NCBI GenBank assembly: GCA_022791315.1
Contig: JAAVYW010000049.1
Coordinates: 1 to 46,145 of the forward strand
From: Oscillospiraceae bacterium
Lineage (GTDB): Bacteria > Bacillota > Clostridia > Oscillospirales > Ruminococcaceae
Reading direction: 5' to 3'
DNA length: 46,145 nucleotides
Numbering within the stretch: the stretch's first letter is position 1; each line of letters opens with the position of its first letter. A model generated the notes under the pieces. That model worked only from the letters and a program-made list of their open reading frames with translations. It did not search any database and was not told the origin of the DNA. This document shows, piece by piece, positions 15,535 to 25,319 of the stretch. The translations under genes and the position numbers were made by a program.

Positions 15535-15615
15535 ACGGAACTTGTCCCATGCCTGGATTACAATCCAAGCAATCAACACGGTCCAGAAAACTTCCTGAAG
15601 CGTTATATGTATCAC
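15520..15615 (-). CDS. Small hydrophobic type I toxin-like peptide
   Basis: A peptide of 28-31 residues is encoded: a hydrophobic membrane helix (VFWTVLIAWIVIQAW) and a basic tail (KFRNRKK). This is the pattern of TxpA/BsrG/Fst-like toxins, which sit in the membrane. AAAGGGGTGA precedes the expected start at good spacing, but the codon there is ATA (15606-15604), where ATG would be expected before ACGCTTCAGGAA. The only standard start, GTG at 15615, lies inside the ribosome binding site. The gene is thus either weakly translated, started at ATA, or inactivated by one base change. It is too short for usual gene finders. It lies opposite the antitoxin-like RNA. Confidence 0.6.
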   Translation of the reverse strand: MIHITLQEVFWTVLIAWIVIQAWDKFRNRKK

Positions 15616-15784
15616 CCCTTTCGAGAAATAAATTTCCCGCGAGGCTATACATTCACCTGTCTTTCCGCTCCCACGGGATACCAGGTAGCCGTCTTTTCAC
15701 CGTACACCGTCTACAAAAATTGGGAAAACTCAACTGTGGACCGTCGGCTTTCACAATATATTTCTGTTAAAACCCAGAACGCTA

Positions 15785-15824
15785 AAAACCCCGTCGCAGA
15801 TAACCCTATCTGCGACGGGGTTTT
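15785..15824. terminator. Perfect bidirectional terminator
   Basis: 18-base arms (15785-15802, 15807-15824) pair perfectly around ACCC, with A and T ends. It lies 11 bases past the stop of the nucleotidyltransferase gene. The region 15616-15784 on its other side should hold the toxin promoter, but I found no clear boxes. Confidence 0.88.
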
Positions 15825-15835
15825 CCTTTACCCGC

Positions 15836-16597
15836 CTAATCCATCCGCGCCTGAATCCTCCCCAGCATTTCGCTGCAAAAGGCCTGGGCCGCGGCAATAT
15901 CCGGCTCCATGGGTTCGCCGGTGGCATAGCTGTGCAGCGCCCTCGCAATCAGGGGATGCCAGGCCGCCGGGAGGGCACGCATCCCCCACTCGCCGCCCTG
16001 TTTTTTGGAGAGCACCGCGTCCTCTTCCAGGTAGGCTGCCACCCGGCACAGGTTCAAAATCACATACACCGGGTTTTCCGCTACTTCGTCTGCCGCGCCT
16101 GCCACATCCTGCCAGATGCTGTCCAGGTAATCCGCCTTTGGCACCGGGCCGAACACCTTTTCCACCGGCTCCCCCCAAAGGGGGATGCCGTAGCGGCGGG
16201 TGATGGTGAAATGGGCCGCCAGGTCAGGGTCTGTCCCCTGCATGTCCCGGAGATAGCCCCGGGGGTCCCGGCGGAACCGGTCCAGATGGGCAGGGGAAAA
16301 GTGCAGGTCAAAGGGGGTGGGATAGACAAAGTGCAGGCAGTGCTCCCGGCGCACCACGCTCATCTCGATGCCCTTTTCCGGGGCCTCTTGGTTGAGGCTT
16401 GCCACCAGCTCCATAAAGTCCAGCTTCTGCTCCTGGGGGATGGGCCCCTCCACCACAACGAGCAGGTCAATGTCGCTCTTCCGGGGCTGGAAGCAGCCCA
16501 TCGCCAGCGAGCCGTGAAGGTACACCCCCACCAGGTTTTCCCCCAGGATTTCCCGGCTCCCGGCGGTGATGCGGTCTAAGATGGATTGGCAGTACAT
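15836..16597 (-). CDS. Aminoglycoside nucleotidyltransferase-like protein (AadA/ANT type)
   Basis: The 253-residue protein has the nucleotidyltransferase motif at residues 28-46 (HGSLAMGCFQPRKSDIDLL), in which GS and DxD bind the nucleotide and metals. The C-terminal half resembles the helical DUF4111 domain of ANT(3'')(9) enzymes (VILNLCRVAAYLEEDAVLSK, GGEWGMRALP). Such enzymes adenylylate streptomycin or spectinomycin. Whether this chromosomal form gives resistance is unknown, since many homologues are housekeeping or uncharacterised. GGAGGAG precedes the ATG. It follows the GH31 gene by 40 bases and shares its direction; a strong terminator follows. Confidence 0.82.
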   Translation of the reverse strand: MYCQSILDRITAGSREILGENLVGVYLHGSLAMGCFQPRKSDIDLLVVVEGPIPQEQKLDFMELVASLNQEAPEKGIEMSVVRREHCLHFVYPTPFDLHFSPAHLDRFRRDPRGYLRDMQGTDPDLAAHFTITRRYGIPLWGEPVEKVFGPVPKADYLDSIWQDVAGAADEVAENPVYVILNLCRVAAYLEEDAVLSKKQGGEWGMRALPAAWHPLIARALHSYATGEPMEPDIAAAQAFCSEMLGRIQARMD

Positions 16598-16637
16598 AAG
16601 CTCCTCCTTCGTTGGCCCGGGCAGTGGCAGAACCGGG

Positions 16638-18620
16638 CTATTTCTTCACCCGGCGGAAGACCGGGATTTCCTCCAAGGGGGCGGGCACAGTGGCAAAACC
16701 GCCGCCCTGCCGGATGCTGCCGTCATAGATATTCTCCCATTCCCCGGCGGGGAAATAGACCTCCTTCTCCCGCTGGCCCTCGTAGAGCACCGGCGCCACC
16801 AGGTAGTCGGGGCCGAACATGTACTGCTCGGAGAGCTCCCAGCACTGGGGGTCGTCGGGGAACTCATAGAACATGGTGCGCAGGGCCGGGGAGCCGTTGG
16901 CGCTGGCCTCCTCCATCACGGATTTGATATAGCCCTTCATCCCCAAGCGGATGTCCAGGTATTTCTTGAAAATGGCAAACACGTCCTCGCCGTAGCTCCA
17001 CAGCTCGTTGGGCTGCCCGGTGAAACTGAACCCGCCGCCGTACGACCCGCCGGGGTCCAGGGAGGGGATGTCATGGGGGCCCCGGTCGCCGTGCATCCGC
17101 AGCACAGGGCCAAAGGCGGCAAACTGATACCAGCGGATGATGAGCTCCTTAAACCAGGGGTCGTTCACATTGCCGTGGAAGCCGCCGATGTCGGAGGCCC
17201 ACCAGGGAATCCCCGCCAGCCCCATATTGAGCCCCGCTGCCACCTGGTCCCGGAAGGATTCAAAGGTGCTGTAGACATCCCCCGACCACACCAGGGCGGC
17301 ATATTTCTGGCTGCCCACCCAGGCACAGCGCAGCAGGTTGCAGATGTCTTGGCTCCCCGCCTCCACCAGGCCGTCATAGAAGGCCTTGGCGTGCAGCTTG
17401 GGATACTGGTTGCCCACCTTCACATTGGGCCCGGTATAATAGCGGAAGTGGTCGAAGTCATAGGCGGAATACTCTGGCTCCGCCTCGTCCAGCCAGAACA
17501 GGTCGATGCCCTGGTCAAAGTAATTCTCTTTGCACTTTTCCCAGATAAAGTCCCGGGCGCCGGGATTGGTGGCGTCATAGATGACGGTGTCGCCCTGGAA
17601 GTCAAAGGTCTGCCGCCCGCCCCGCTCGGTGCGGATGAGATAGCCCTTGCGCCGCATCTCGTCGTAGTTCACGCTCTTCTTATCCACTGTGGGCCAGATG
17701 GAGACCATGCAGCGGGTGCCCATGGCGTTCAGTTCCTCCACCATGGCCTTGGGGTCGGGCCAGTATTTGGGGTCAAAGGCCCAGTCGCCCTGGCGAATCC
17801 AGTGGAAGAAATCAATGACAATCACATCCAGCGGGATACCCCGGCGGTGATACTCTCTCGCCACCTCCAGCACCTCTTCCTGGGTGCGGTAGCGCAGCTT
17901 GCACTGCCACAGGCCCAGCAGGTTCTCCGGCATTTGGGGAGCCCGGCCGGTGACAGCGGTATAGTTTTCCAGGATGGCCTTGGGGGTGTCGTCGGCGGTA
18001 ATCCAGTAGTCCAGCTCCTCGGTGACTCTCGCCTCCCACTGGGTGTAGTTCTTGCCAAAGGTCACTTGGCCCACCGCCGGGTTGTTCCACAAAAAACCAT
18101 AGCCCCGGCTGGAGAGGGCAAAGGGCACCGAAATCTGGGAATTGCGCTGGGCCATCTCCAGGGTGCAGCCCTTCAAGTCCAGATAGGGCTGCTGATACTG
18201 CCCCAGCCCGAAAATCTTCTCCCCCTCCTGGGAGCAGAACCGCAGCTTGAGCTGGTAGTCGCCGCCGTAGATGGGCTTAAACTCCCTGGCCATAATCTGC
18301 AAACAGGGGGAGTGCTTGGAATTGGAGCCAAACTGCCGGTAGTACTCGTCCAAAATCACCTTTCCCTCCCGGTAAAAGGTAATCTGCCCAAAGTCCGTCA
18401 CCTTTGCGGTGATTTTCCCATTGGTAACAGTGGCCCCGCTCTCCCCGATTTCGATTGCCGTCTCCTCCTGGTGAGGCTCTTCCAGGGCCTGGTCTGCCCC
18501 TGTGAAAGCCGGGTACTGGGTGGCCCGCACCCGCAGGGCGTTCTTGCCCCAGCCCTCTATCATCAATGTCTCATTCCCACTGCGGCCGATGAGCCGGTTT
18601 TCCTCCATGCTCCAAAACAT
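16638..18620 (-). CDS. GH31 glycosidase, alpha-xylosidase-like
   Basis: The 660-residue enzyme belongs to glycoside hydrolase family 31. The nucleophile is D378 in IDLFWLDEAEPEY and the acid/base is probably D448 in LVWSGDVYSTFESFRDQV. The N-terminal 200 residues form the usual beta-sandwich (EGEKIFGLGQYQQPYLDLKG). IDFFHWIRQGDWAFDPKYWP is typical of the alpha-xylosidase branch, which removes xylose from xyloglucan or isoprimeverose; alpha-glucosidase activity cannot be excluded. No signal peptide is present, so it acts inside the cell on imported oligosaccharides. The ribosome binding site (GAGAGGA) is rather far upstream. With the GH120 gene it suggests use of xylose-containing glycans. Confidence 0.88.
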   Translation of the reverse strand: MFWSMEENRLIGRSGNETLMIEGWGKNALRVRATQYPAFTGADQALEEPHQEETAIEIGESGATVTNGKITAKVTDFGQITFYREGKVILDEYYRQFGSNSKHSPCLQIMAREFKPIYGGDYQLKLRFCSQEGEKIFGLGQYQQPYLDLKGCTLEMAQRNSQISVPFALSSRGYGFLWNNPAVGQVTFGKNYTQWEARVTEELDYWITADDTPKAILENYTAVTGRAPQMPENLLGLWQCKLRYRTQEEVLEVAREYHRRGIPLDVIVIDFFHWIRQGDWAFDPKYWPDPKAMVEELNAMGTRCMVSIWPTVDKKSVNYDEMRRKGYLIRTERGGRQTFDFQGDTVIYDATNPGARDFIWEKCKENYFDQGIDLFWLDEAEPEYSAYDFDHFRYYTGPNVKVGNQYPKLHAKAFYDGLVEAGSQDICNLLRCAWVGSQKYAALVWSGDVYSTFESFRDQVAAGLNMGLAGIPWWASDIGGFHGNVNDPWFKELIIRWYQFAAFGPVLRMHGDRGPHDIPSLDPGGSYGGGFSFTGQPNELWSYGEDVFAIFKKYLDIRLGMKGYIKSVMEEASANGSPALRTMFYEFPDDPQCWELSEQYMFGPDYLVAPVLYEGQREKEVYFPAGEWENIYDGSIRQGGGFATVPAPLEEIPVFRRVKK

Positions 18621-18947
18621 ACCGTCATCCCGTCCTCTCTCATGTTCTTCCAGCCATTTTTATGCCTGGCCTGTCGGTATCATCATACTATATTAAAAAG
18701 ATTTTGGAAAGAGAAGAGCCGCTGTTTTTTCAAAATTTTTAGGGCCGAAATCCAAAAATTTTTTTGTTCTCTCGATTTGGAAAACCCGCCAAAATATTTT
18801 TGCAAAATGACGAAAAAACAATCAAAAAATCATGATTTCGCCGACAAAAAGGAGGGATTTGCCCGCTTACCGGACAAAAACTATCTATATATCACAATTT
18901 TCTGACAACAAAATTTCGCTGATTCATAGTATATAGACAAAAATTTC
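18621..18947. other. AT-rich divergent spacer between the GH31 gene and glgB
   Basis: This stretch is much richer in A and T than its surroundings. On the minus side TATGAT near 18680 could be a -10 box for the GH31 gene, but its -35 is poor. I see no gene, RNA or clear operator beyond this. Confidence 0.4.
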
Positions 18948-18976
18948 TTGCAATTCCGATGTATAAGGTGTAAAAT
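18948..18976 (+). promoter_or_regulatory. Candidate promoter of the glg cluster
   Basis: TTGCAA (18948-18953) and TAAAAT (18971-18976) are 17 bases apart, about 60 bases before the glgB start. Confidence 0.55.
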
Positions 18977-19036
18977 ATAGACAACGGATCATGCCTATCG
19001 GAAAATCAGCTGCCGATGGAGAAAGGACGAGAAGCA

Positions 19037-21022
19037 ATGACCAATATTTCAAAGCAAAACAAAGCGGAGATGGCCGCCTTTTTGGCTGGGACGAGCTGTA
19101 CGGCCTATGAGTTTTTCGGCTCCCACAGCGCCAAGCGTGGCAGAGGTACCGGCGTGGTTTTCCGGGTCTGGGCGCCAATGGCTAGGGAAATCAGCGTAGT
19201 CGGTGATTTCAATGGCTGGGACGACACAAAAAACCCCATGACAAAAATCAGTGAAGCAGGCATCTATGAATGCTATATCCCCTCCCGGGATTTTCACGAA
19301 TACGACCTGTACAAATACAGTATCCTAGGTGTAGACGGCTTCCGCGTGCTCAAGAGCGACCCCTATGCCTTCCACATGGAGACCAGGCCCTCCAACGCCT
19401 CCCGTTACGTGGAAATTGGCGGCTATGAATGGCACGACAAGAAATGGCAAAAGGCCCAGGAAAAGCAGAATATCTACCGTTCCCCGGTGAATATCTATGA
19501 AGTGCATTTGGGCTCTTGGCGCCGCTATGAGGACAATAACACATTTGACTATAAAAAAATGGCGGAAGAGCTCATCCCCTATGTGAAGGAAATGGGCTAT
19601 ACCCATATCGAGGTCATGCCCGTGACGGAATACCCCTACGACGGCTCCTGGGGCTATCAGGTCACCGGCTACTTTTCCCCCACCTCCCGCTATGGCAGGC
19701 CCCAGGACTTTATGGAATTTGTGGACCGCTGCCACACCGCCGGCATCGGTGTAATCCTGGATTGGGTGCCCGCCCACTTCCCGCGGGACGAGCACGGCCT
19801 GGCCCTCTTTGACGGCTCCAGCTGCTACGAATACGCCGACCCCAAAAAGGGCGAGCACAAGGCCTGGGGCACCAAGGTGTTTAACTACGCCCGTCACGAG
19901 GTGAAGAGCTTCCTCTTCTCCAGCGCCTCTTTCTGGATGGAGAAGTACCATGTAGACGGCCTGCGGGTAGATGCCGTGGCCTCCATGCTCTATCTGGACT
20001 ACGACCGCAAAGACGGCGAATGGGTGCCAAACGAAGACGGCGGCAACATCAACAAGGAGGCCGTGGCCTTTTTGCAGCAGCTCAACAGCCATATCTTCCG
20101 CCAGTTCCCCCATGCGCTGATGATAGCCGAGGAATCCACTGCCTGGCCCTTAGTCACCAAGCCGGTGGATATTGGCGGCTTGGGATTCAATTTCAAATGG
20201 AACATGGGCTGGATGAACGACATGCTCTCCTACATGTCCACTGACCCGCTGTTCCGCAGCGGCTGCCATGAGAAGCTCACCTTCTCCTTCTTCTATGCTT
20301 TTTCGGAGAACTATATCCTCCCCGTCTCCCACGACGAGGTGGTGCACGGGAAGAGCTCCCTCATCGGGAAAATGGCCGGGGAATACGAGCAGAAGTTTGC
20401 CTCCCTGCGGGCCTTTTATGGCTATATGATGGCCCATCCCGGGAAAAAGCTGATTTTCATGGGCCAGGAATTCGGGCAGTTTGCCGAGTGGAATTTCCAA
20501 AAGGAGCTGGATTGGCTGCTGCTGGATTACGAATACCACCGCGCCCTGAAAAATTATGTCAAAGATTTGAACCACTTCTATCTCAAAAACCGTCCCCTCT
20601 ACGAGCGGGACGATTCCTGGGAAGGATTTCAGTGGATTGCAAACGACGACAGGGACCAGAATATTATTGCGCTGCGCCGCATCGGCGAGCGGAACAAAGA
20701 GCTGATTGCCGTGTGCAATTTTGCCCCTGTCACCCGGCGGGAATACCGCATTGGCGTGCCCTTTGCCGGGGAATACGAGGAGGTCTTTAACTCCGACCGC
20801 AAGGAGTACATGGGCACCGGCGAGGGCAACCCCGGCGTGCTGTGTACCGAGGCAGTCTGTATGCACGGGCAGGAGCAGTCGCTGGCGCTCACCATCCCGC
20901 CCATGTCGGTTATTTTCCTCAAGGCCACCAAGATTATTCCCCAAAAGACAGTGGTACGCAAGACCGGCGTAGTGCCGGTGAAGGCTGCCACCCCGCTGAT
21001 TACCGGGCAGGGCAAGGAATAA
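19037..21022 (+). CDS. glgB: 1,4-alpha-glucan branching enzyme
   Basis: This 661-residue enzyme makes alpha-1,6 branches in glycogen. An N-terminal CBM48-like domain ([20 protein letters not shown]) precedes the GH13 barrel. Predicted catalytic residues are D312 ([15 protein letters not shown]), E365 (IAEESTAW) and D433 ([10 protein letters not shown]). [10 protein letters not shown] and [10 protein letters not shown] are also typical of GlgB. The start MTNISKQN was taken because AAGGA lies upstream; a TTG or ATG seven codons earlier is less likely. The tail after about residue 630 is basic and not conserved. It is the first gene of glgB-glgC-glgD-glgA. Confidence 0.95.
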   Translation: MTNISKQNKAEMAAFLAGTSCTAYEFFGSHSAKRGRGTGVVFRVWAPMAREISVVGDFNGWDDTKNPMTKISEAGIYECYIPSRDFHEYDLYKYSILGVDGFRVLKSDPYAFHMETRPSNASRYVEIGGYEWHDKKWQKAQEKQNIYRSPVNIYEVHLGSWRRYEDNNTFDYKKMAEELIPYVKEMGYTHIEVMPVTEYPYDGSWGYQVTGYFSPTSRYGRPQDFMEFVDRCHTAGIGVILDWVPAHFPRDEHGLALFDGSSCYEYADPKKGEHKAWGTKVFNYARHEVKSFLFSSASFWMEKYHVDGLRVDAVASMLYLDYDRKDGEWVPNEDGGNINKEAVAFLQQLNSHIFRQFPHALMIAEESTAWPLVTKPVDIGGLGFNFKWNMGWMNDMLSYMSTDPLFRSGCHEKLTFSFFYAFSENYILPVSHDEVVHGKSSLIGKMAGEYEQKFASLRAFYGYMMAHPGKKLIFMGQEFGQFAEWNFQKELDWLLLDYEYHRALKNYVKDLNHFYLKNRPLYERDDSWEGFQWIANDDRDQNIIALRRIGERNKELIAVCNFAPVTRREYRIGVPFAGEYEEVFNSDRKEYMGTGEGNPGVLCTEAVCMHGQEQSLALTIPPMSVIFLKATKIIPQKTVVRKTGVVPVKAATPLITGQGKE

Positions 21023-21159
21023 CACTATGAGGGAAAGCGGCCCCTCATCCCGGCCGCATAAGATAAAGCCCTGGGAAGCCCGCCCCGCTGCGGCGCGGCG
21101 TTTCCCCGAAATTTGAATCCGCTTCTGGTGAAGAGAGCAAGAGGGAGGACGAGTGTATT

Positions 21160-22362
21160 ATGTTACCGTCGAAAAAATGCGTAGCCATGCTGCTGGCCGG
21201 TGGCCAGGGCAGCAGGCTGTATGTGCTGACCAAGGACCTGGCTAAGCCGGCAGTCCCCTTTGGCGGCAAATACCGAATCATTGATTTTCCCCTTTCCAAC
21301 TGTGTCAATTCCGGCATCGACACCGTGGGCGTGCTGACCCAGTACCAGCCCCTGGTGCTCAACGACTACATCGGCAACGGCGCCACCTGGGACCTGGACA
21401 GGATGGTGGGCGGCGTGCATGTGCTGCCCCCCTATCAGAAGAGCTCCGGCTCCGACTGGTACAAGGGCACGGCCAACGCCATCTACCAGAACCTGCGCTT
21501 TATCGAAAACTATAACCCAGAATACGTACTCATCCTCTCCGGCGACCACATCTATAAAATGGACTACTCCAAGATGCTGGACTTCCACATCGAGCACCAG
21601 GCCGATTGCACCATCTCGGTGCTCCAGGTGTCCCGGGAAGAGGCCTCCCGCTTCGGTATCATGAACACCAATCCCGACGGCAGCATCTACGAATTCGAGG
21701 AAAAGCCCAAAGAACCCAAGAGCCTGCTGGCCTCCATGGGCATCTATATCTTCAATTTCTCGGCCTTAAAGCACTATCTCACCCTGGATGAGAACGACCC
21801 GAATTCCTCCAACGACTTCGGCAAGAACATCATCCCTGCCATGGTGGCGGACGGGAAAAAGCTGATGGCCTACCAGTTTGAGGGCTATTGGAAAGACGTG
21901 GGCACCATCGACAGCCTGTGGGAGGCCAATATGGACCTGCTAGACCCCAATATCCCGCTGGACCTCTACGACCCCGACTGGCGTATCTACGGCAAGAACC
22001 CTGTGGAGCCCCCCCACTATGTCTCCCGGGAGGCCAAGGTGCAAAACTCCATCATCTCAGAGGGCTGCCGGGTCTATGGGGACGTGGATTTCTCCGTGCT
22101 CTTCTCCGGCACCGTTGTGCAGCGGGGCGCCGTGGTGCGGGACAGCATCATTATGCCCGGCGCTGTGATTGAGGAAGGGGCCCAGGTACAGTACTCCATC
22201 GTGGCGGAGGATGCGGTTATCAAGCGGGGTGCTGTGGTGGGCAAACGGCCCGAGGAAGTGACCGACAAGGCCAGCTGGGGCGTGGCCGTGGTGGGCGCCC
22301 ATGTGACCGTAGGCGAAAACGCAGTGGTGGAGCCCAAACAGATTTGCGAATTTGATGTCTAA
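21160..22362 (+). CDS. glgC: Glucose-1-phosphate adenylyltransferase, catalytic subunit
   Basis: The 400-residue enzyme makes ADP-glucose from glucose-1-phosphate and ATP, the committed step of glycogen synthesis. The nucleotide-binding loop [20 protein letters not shown], the [11 protein letters not shown] block, [13 protein letters not shown] and [10 protein letters not shown] are present, and left-handed helix repeats follow in the last 110 residues. GGGAGGA precedes the ATG. It lies 137 bases after glgB and is followed 14 bases later by glgD, with which it probably forms a heterotetramer. Compared with GlgD it keeps all N-terminal catalytic residues. Confidence 0.96.
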   Translation: MLPSKKCVAMLLAGGQGSRLYVLTKDLAKPAVPFGGKYRIIDFPLSNCVNSGIDTVGVLTQYQPLVLNDYIGNGATWDLDRMVGGVHVLPPYQKSSGSDWYKGTANAIYQNLRFIENYNPEYVLILSGDHIYKMDYSKMLDFHIEHQADCTISVLQVSREEASRFGIMNTNPDGSIYEFEEKPKEPKSLLASMGIYIFNFSALKHYLTLDENDPNSSNDFGKNIIPAMVADGKKLMAYQFEGYWKDVGTIDSLWEANMDLLDPNIPLDLYDPDWRIYGKNPVEPPHYVSREAKVQNSIISEGCRVYGDVDFSVLFSGTVVQRGAVVRDSIIMPGAVIEEGAQVQYSIVAEDAVIKRGAVVGKRPEEVTDKASWGVAVVGAHVTVGENAVVEPKQICEFDV

Positions 22363-22376
22363 AGGGGATGGCATTT

Positions 22377-23498
22377 ATGGCGGAAAAAGATATTTTAGGA
22401 GTTATATTCTCGAACATGCACGATGAGATGATACCGGAGCTCACCTCCCAGCGTACCACGGGCTCCGTCCCCTTTGGCGGGCGCTACCGGATGGTGGATT
22501 TCCCCCTCTCCAATATGGTGAATGCGGGAATCCAGAACGTGGGGATTATCACCAAGAGCAATTATCAGTCGCTGATGGACCATCTGGGCTCGGGCCGGTT
22601 CTGGGATTTATCCCGGAAAATCGGCGGGCTGCGCATCCTGCCCCCCTTTGGGCAGGCCCATACCGGGGTCTACCGGGGCAGGCTGGAGGCGCTGGTGAAT
22701 ATCCTGGACTACGTGGAGCACTCCTCTGCCAAGTATGTGGTGCTGGCCGACTGTGACACGGTAGCCAATATGGACTATCAAAAGCTCATTGCCTATCATG
22801 AGGAAAAGCAGGCGGATATTACCATTGCCTATAAGAAGATGGAGCTCTCCAAAGAGAGCGCCGCGCTCAACACTGTCTTTGACCTGGACGAAAACGGCGC
22901 GATTGTGGATACCCAGATTTTCCCTGCCCGGGGCGGGAACTACTGCGTGGACTTAAACGTGATGGTCCTGGACCGCATCTTCCTGCTGAAAATCATCCAG
23001 GAGGCCGCAAGCCGCAAACAATTCAGCTTTAAAGAGACGGTGCTGTTGGGCAAGCTGGGTTCCTACCGGATGTATGGCTATGAGTTTAACGGCTTCGCCG
23101 CCCATATTGACAGTATGCTCAGTTTTTACCAGGCTAATCTCCAGCTCTTAGACAACCAGGTTATCCGGGAGCTCTTTGACCCTTCCCATCCCATCTTTAC
23201 CAAAGTGCGGGACGAGGCCCCGGCCAAATACGGCCTCAATGCCAAGGTGAGCAACTCCCTGGTGGCCGACGGCTGTGTGATTGACGGCGAAGTGGAGAAC
23301 TGTATCCTCTTCCGCAGCTGCCGCATTGCCAAGGGTGCAAAGGTGAAAAACAGCATTATCATGCAGGGCACGGTGATTGAACAGTTTGCCTCCCTGGATT
23401 CGGTGATTACCGATAAGGACGTGGTAATCCGGGAGGGCAGGGCCCTCAGCGGCTATACCTCCTACCCCATCTATGTGGCTAAGGGCAAGATTGTCTAA
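22377..23498 (+). CDS. glgD: Glucose-1-phosphate adenylyltransferase regulatory subunit
   Basis: The 373-residue protein is the non-catalytic partner typical of Bacillota. It keeps the FGGRYRMVDFPLSNMVNAG block but lacks the GGxGxRL nucleotide loop: the N-terminus reads ILGVIFSNMHDEMIPELT in place of the [12 protein letters not shown] seen in GlgC. C-terminal hexapeptide-like repeats remain (NCILFRSCRIAKGAKVKNSI). The second ATG was chosen because AAAGGGG lies 9 bases before it, while the first is adjacent to that site. In other Firmicutes GlgD raises GlgC activity. Confidence 0.95.
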   Translation: MAEKDILGVIFSNMHDEMIPELTSQRTTGSVPFGGRYRMVDFPLSNMVNAGIQNVGIITKSNYQSLMDHLGSGRFWDLSRKIGGLRILPPFGQAHTGVYRGRLEALVNILDYVEHSSAKYVVLADCDTVANMDYQKLIAYHEEKQADITIAYKKMELSKESAALNTVFDLDENGAIVDTQIFPARGGNYCVDLNVMVLDRIFLLKIIQEAASRKQFSFKETVLLGKLGSYRMYGYEFNGFAAHIDSMLSFYQANLQLLDNQVIRELFDPSHPIFTKVRDEAPAKYGLNAKVSNSLVADGCVIDGEVENCILFRSCRIAKGAKVKNSIIMQGTVIEQFASLDSVITDKDVVIREGRALSGYTSYPIYVAKGKIV

Positions 23499-23505
23499 GC
23501 AAGCT

Positions 23506-23537
23506 ATTTCCTGCCGGAGGGGCCTTCGGCAGGAAAT
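23506..23537 (+). terminator. Hairpin between glgD and glgA
   Basis: Arms 23506-23516 and 23527-23537 (ATTTCCTGCCG and its complement) pair perfectly around a 10-base loop, 8 bases past the glgD stop. There is no good T-tract, so it may be an mRNA stabiliser or a leaky terminator that lowers glgA expression. Confidence 0.45.
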
Positions 23538-23663
23538 GCCGGTTTTGCAGGAAAAAACCAGGTTCCCCTCCCCTGCCAATCCCAAGCGGCCAGCCTGGGC
23601 CTAAAAGTTTTTAGCAAAGCTGACCGTCCTTAGCGGAGAGGGGCCCTAAAAATATAGATTAAG

Positions 23664-25100
23664 ATGGTGATGGAAATGATGAAGATTTTATATGCGGCCA
23701 GCGAAGCGCGCCCCTTTATCGCCTCCGGCGGCTTGGCAGACGTAGCAGGCAGCCTGCCCGGTGCCCTCTGTGAGGCCGGGGCCGACTGCCGGGTAATCCT
23801 CCCCCTTTATAGCGGCATCCCCGGCGAGCTGAAAGCCCAGATGGAGTTTCTCACCTGCTTTACCGTGAACCTGGCCTGGCGGCGGCTCTACTGCGGGGTG
23901 TTTTCCGCCAAGGTGGGGAATGTCACCTATTACTTTGTAGACAACGAATACTACTTCAAGCGGGACGGCATCTACGGCTTTTACGACGATGCCGAGCGCT
24001 TTGCCTTCTTCTCCAAGGCTGTGCTGGATGTGATTGGCGCCGTGGGCTTCAAGCCCGATGTTATCAACTGCAACGACTGGCAAACTGCGCTGGTGCCGGT
24101 GTACTATCACCTGTACTATCAGCAGTACGAGGGCTATGACAATATCAAGACGGTATTCACCATCCACAATATCCAGTACCAGGGCAAGTACGGCAAGGAA
24201 ATCCTGGAAAACGTGCTGGGCATCTCGGACCAGAACGCCAGCGTGCTGGAATACGACGACTGCGTCAACTTCATGAAGGGCGCTATCCAGACAGCCAGCC
24301 GGGTCACCACTGTGAGCCCCAGCTATGCCCAGGAGATTCTCGACCCCTGGTTTGCCTATGGGATGGACCGCATCCTCAAACAGGAGCAGTGGAAGCTCTC
24401 AGGCATCCTCAACGGCATCGACACCACCCTCTATAATCCCGCCAAAGACCCGGCGATTTTTGAGGAATTTGACGCCAAGCATCTGGCGAAAAAAGAGGAG
24501 AACAAGAAAAAGCTCTTGGAATCCCTAGGGCTCCCCTACCACCCCGAAAAGCCCCTCATCGGCATGGTGACACGCCTGACCGGGCACAAGGGCGTGGATT
24601 TGGTGCGCTATATCTTCGATGCCATGATGGAATACCGGGATATCCAGATGGTAATCCTGGGCAGCGGCGAACGGGAGTATGAGGACTTCTTCCGGGAGAT
24701 GCAGGCCCGGTATCCCCAGAATGTCTGCTCCATCATCGGCTTTTTCGCCGACCGGGCCAAACAGATTTACGCCGGCTGCGATATGTTCCTCATGCCCTCC
24801 CAATCCGAGCCCTGCGGCCTGGCCCAGATGGTGGCCTTGCGGTATGGCACCATCCCCATTGTCCGGGAAACCGGCGGCCTGAAAGACTCTATCCAGGACT
24901 ACGGCGAAGGGGACGGCAATGGCTTCACTTTCCAGACCTACAACGCCCATGACATGAAAGGCGCCGTGGACAGGGCCAAAGGCCTCTATTACGGCGATAA
25001 GAAGGGCTGGGCTGCCCTGGTGAAACACGCCATGGCCTGCGATTTCAGCTGGAAATCCTCGGCGCAGAAGTACTTAGAGGTTTATCAATCGGTTCTATAG
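23664..25100 (+). CDS. glgA: Glycogen synthase (GT5, ADP-glucose)
   Basis: The 478-residue enzyme adds glucose from ADP-glucose to the growing alpha-1,4 chain. Seen: KILYAASEARPFIASGGLAD at the N-terminus, INCNDWQTALVP, FTIHNIQYQGKY, LNGIDTTLYNP, IGMVTRLTGHKG and the C-terminal MPSQSEPCGLAQMVALRYG with the catalytic Glu. The usual KTGGL loop reads ASGGL here, so the lysine of the E. coli enzyme is replaced by serine; this occurs in some clostridial GlgA proteins as I recall. The start is unclear: four ATGs lie within 16 bases and the purine-rich leader gives no clear ribosome binding site. Confidence 0.95.
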   Translation: MVMEMMKILYAASEARPFIASGGLADVAGSLPGALCEAGADCRVILPLYSGIPGELKAQMEFLTCFTVNLAWRRLYCGVFSAKVGNVTYYFVDNEYYFKRDGIYGFYDDAERFAFFSKAVLDVIGAVGFKPDVINCNDWQTALVPVYYHLYYQQYEGYDNIKTVFTIHNIQYQGKYGKEILENVLGISDQNASVLEYDDCVNFMKGAIQTASRVTTVSPSYAQEILDPWFAYGMDRILKQEQWKLSGILNGIDTTLYNPAKDPAIFEEFDAKHLAKKEENKKKLLESLGLPYHPEKPLIGMVTRLTGHKGVDLVRYIFDAMMEYRDIQMVILGSGEREYEDFFREMQARYPQNVCSIIGFFADRAKQIYAGCDMFLMPSQSEPCGLAQMVALRYGTIPIVRETGGLKDSIQDYGEGDGNGFTFQTYNAHDMKGAVDRAKGLYYGDKKGWAALVKHAMACDFSWKSSAQKYLEVYQSVL

Positions 25101-25155
25101 TTAAAACAGGGCCGCGGGTTTTCGTCATTTTTTAACTGTTATATAAACAACGTGG

Positions 25156-25189
25156 AAAGTGGGGGCTCCAAGAGAGCCCCCACTTTTTT
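25156..25189 (+). terminator. Terminator of the glg cluster
   Basis: AAAGTGGGGGCTC (25156-25168) pairs with GAGCCCCCACTTT (25174-25186) around CAAGA and continues into six T residues. Confidence 0.88.
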
Positions 25190-25319
25190 CTCCTCCCTTG
25201 GGAGCAATATGGGCATCGGATTTCGCCAAAAAATAATGTTTAAAAATAGTAAAACGTATATATATTATCTGGATTTTTCATAAAAATTCCTCTAAAATAA
25301 AATCGAAGGAGGGAGTTTT

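Noticed and set aside
16566..18905. 779-residue open frame on the plus strand
   Set aside because: It lies antisense to the clear GH31 gene and arises from high GC content in codon position three; it has no recognisable domains.
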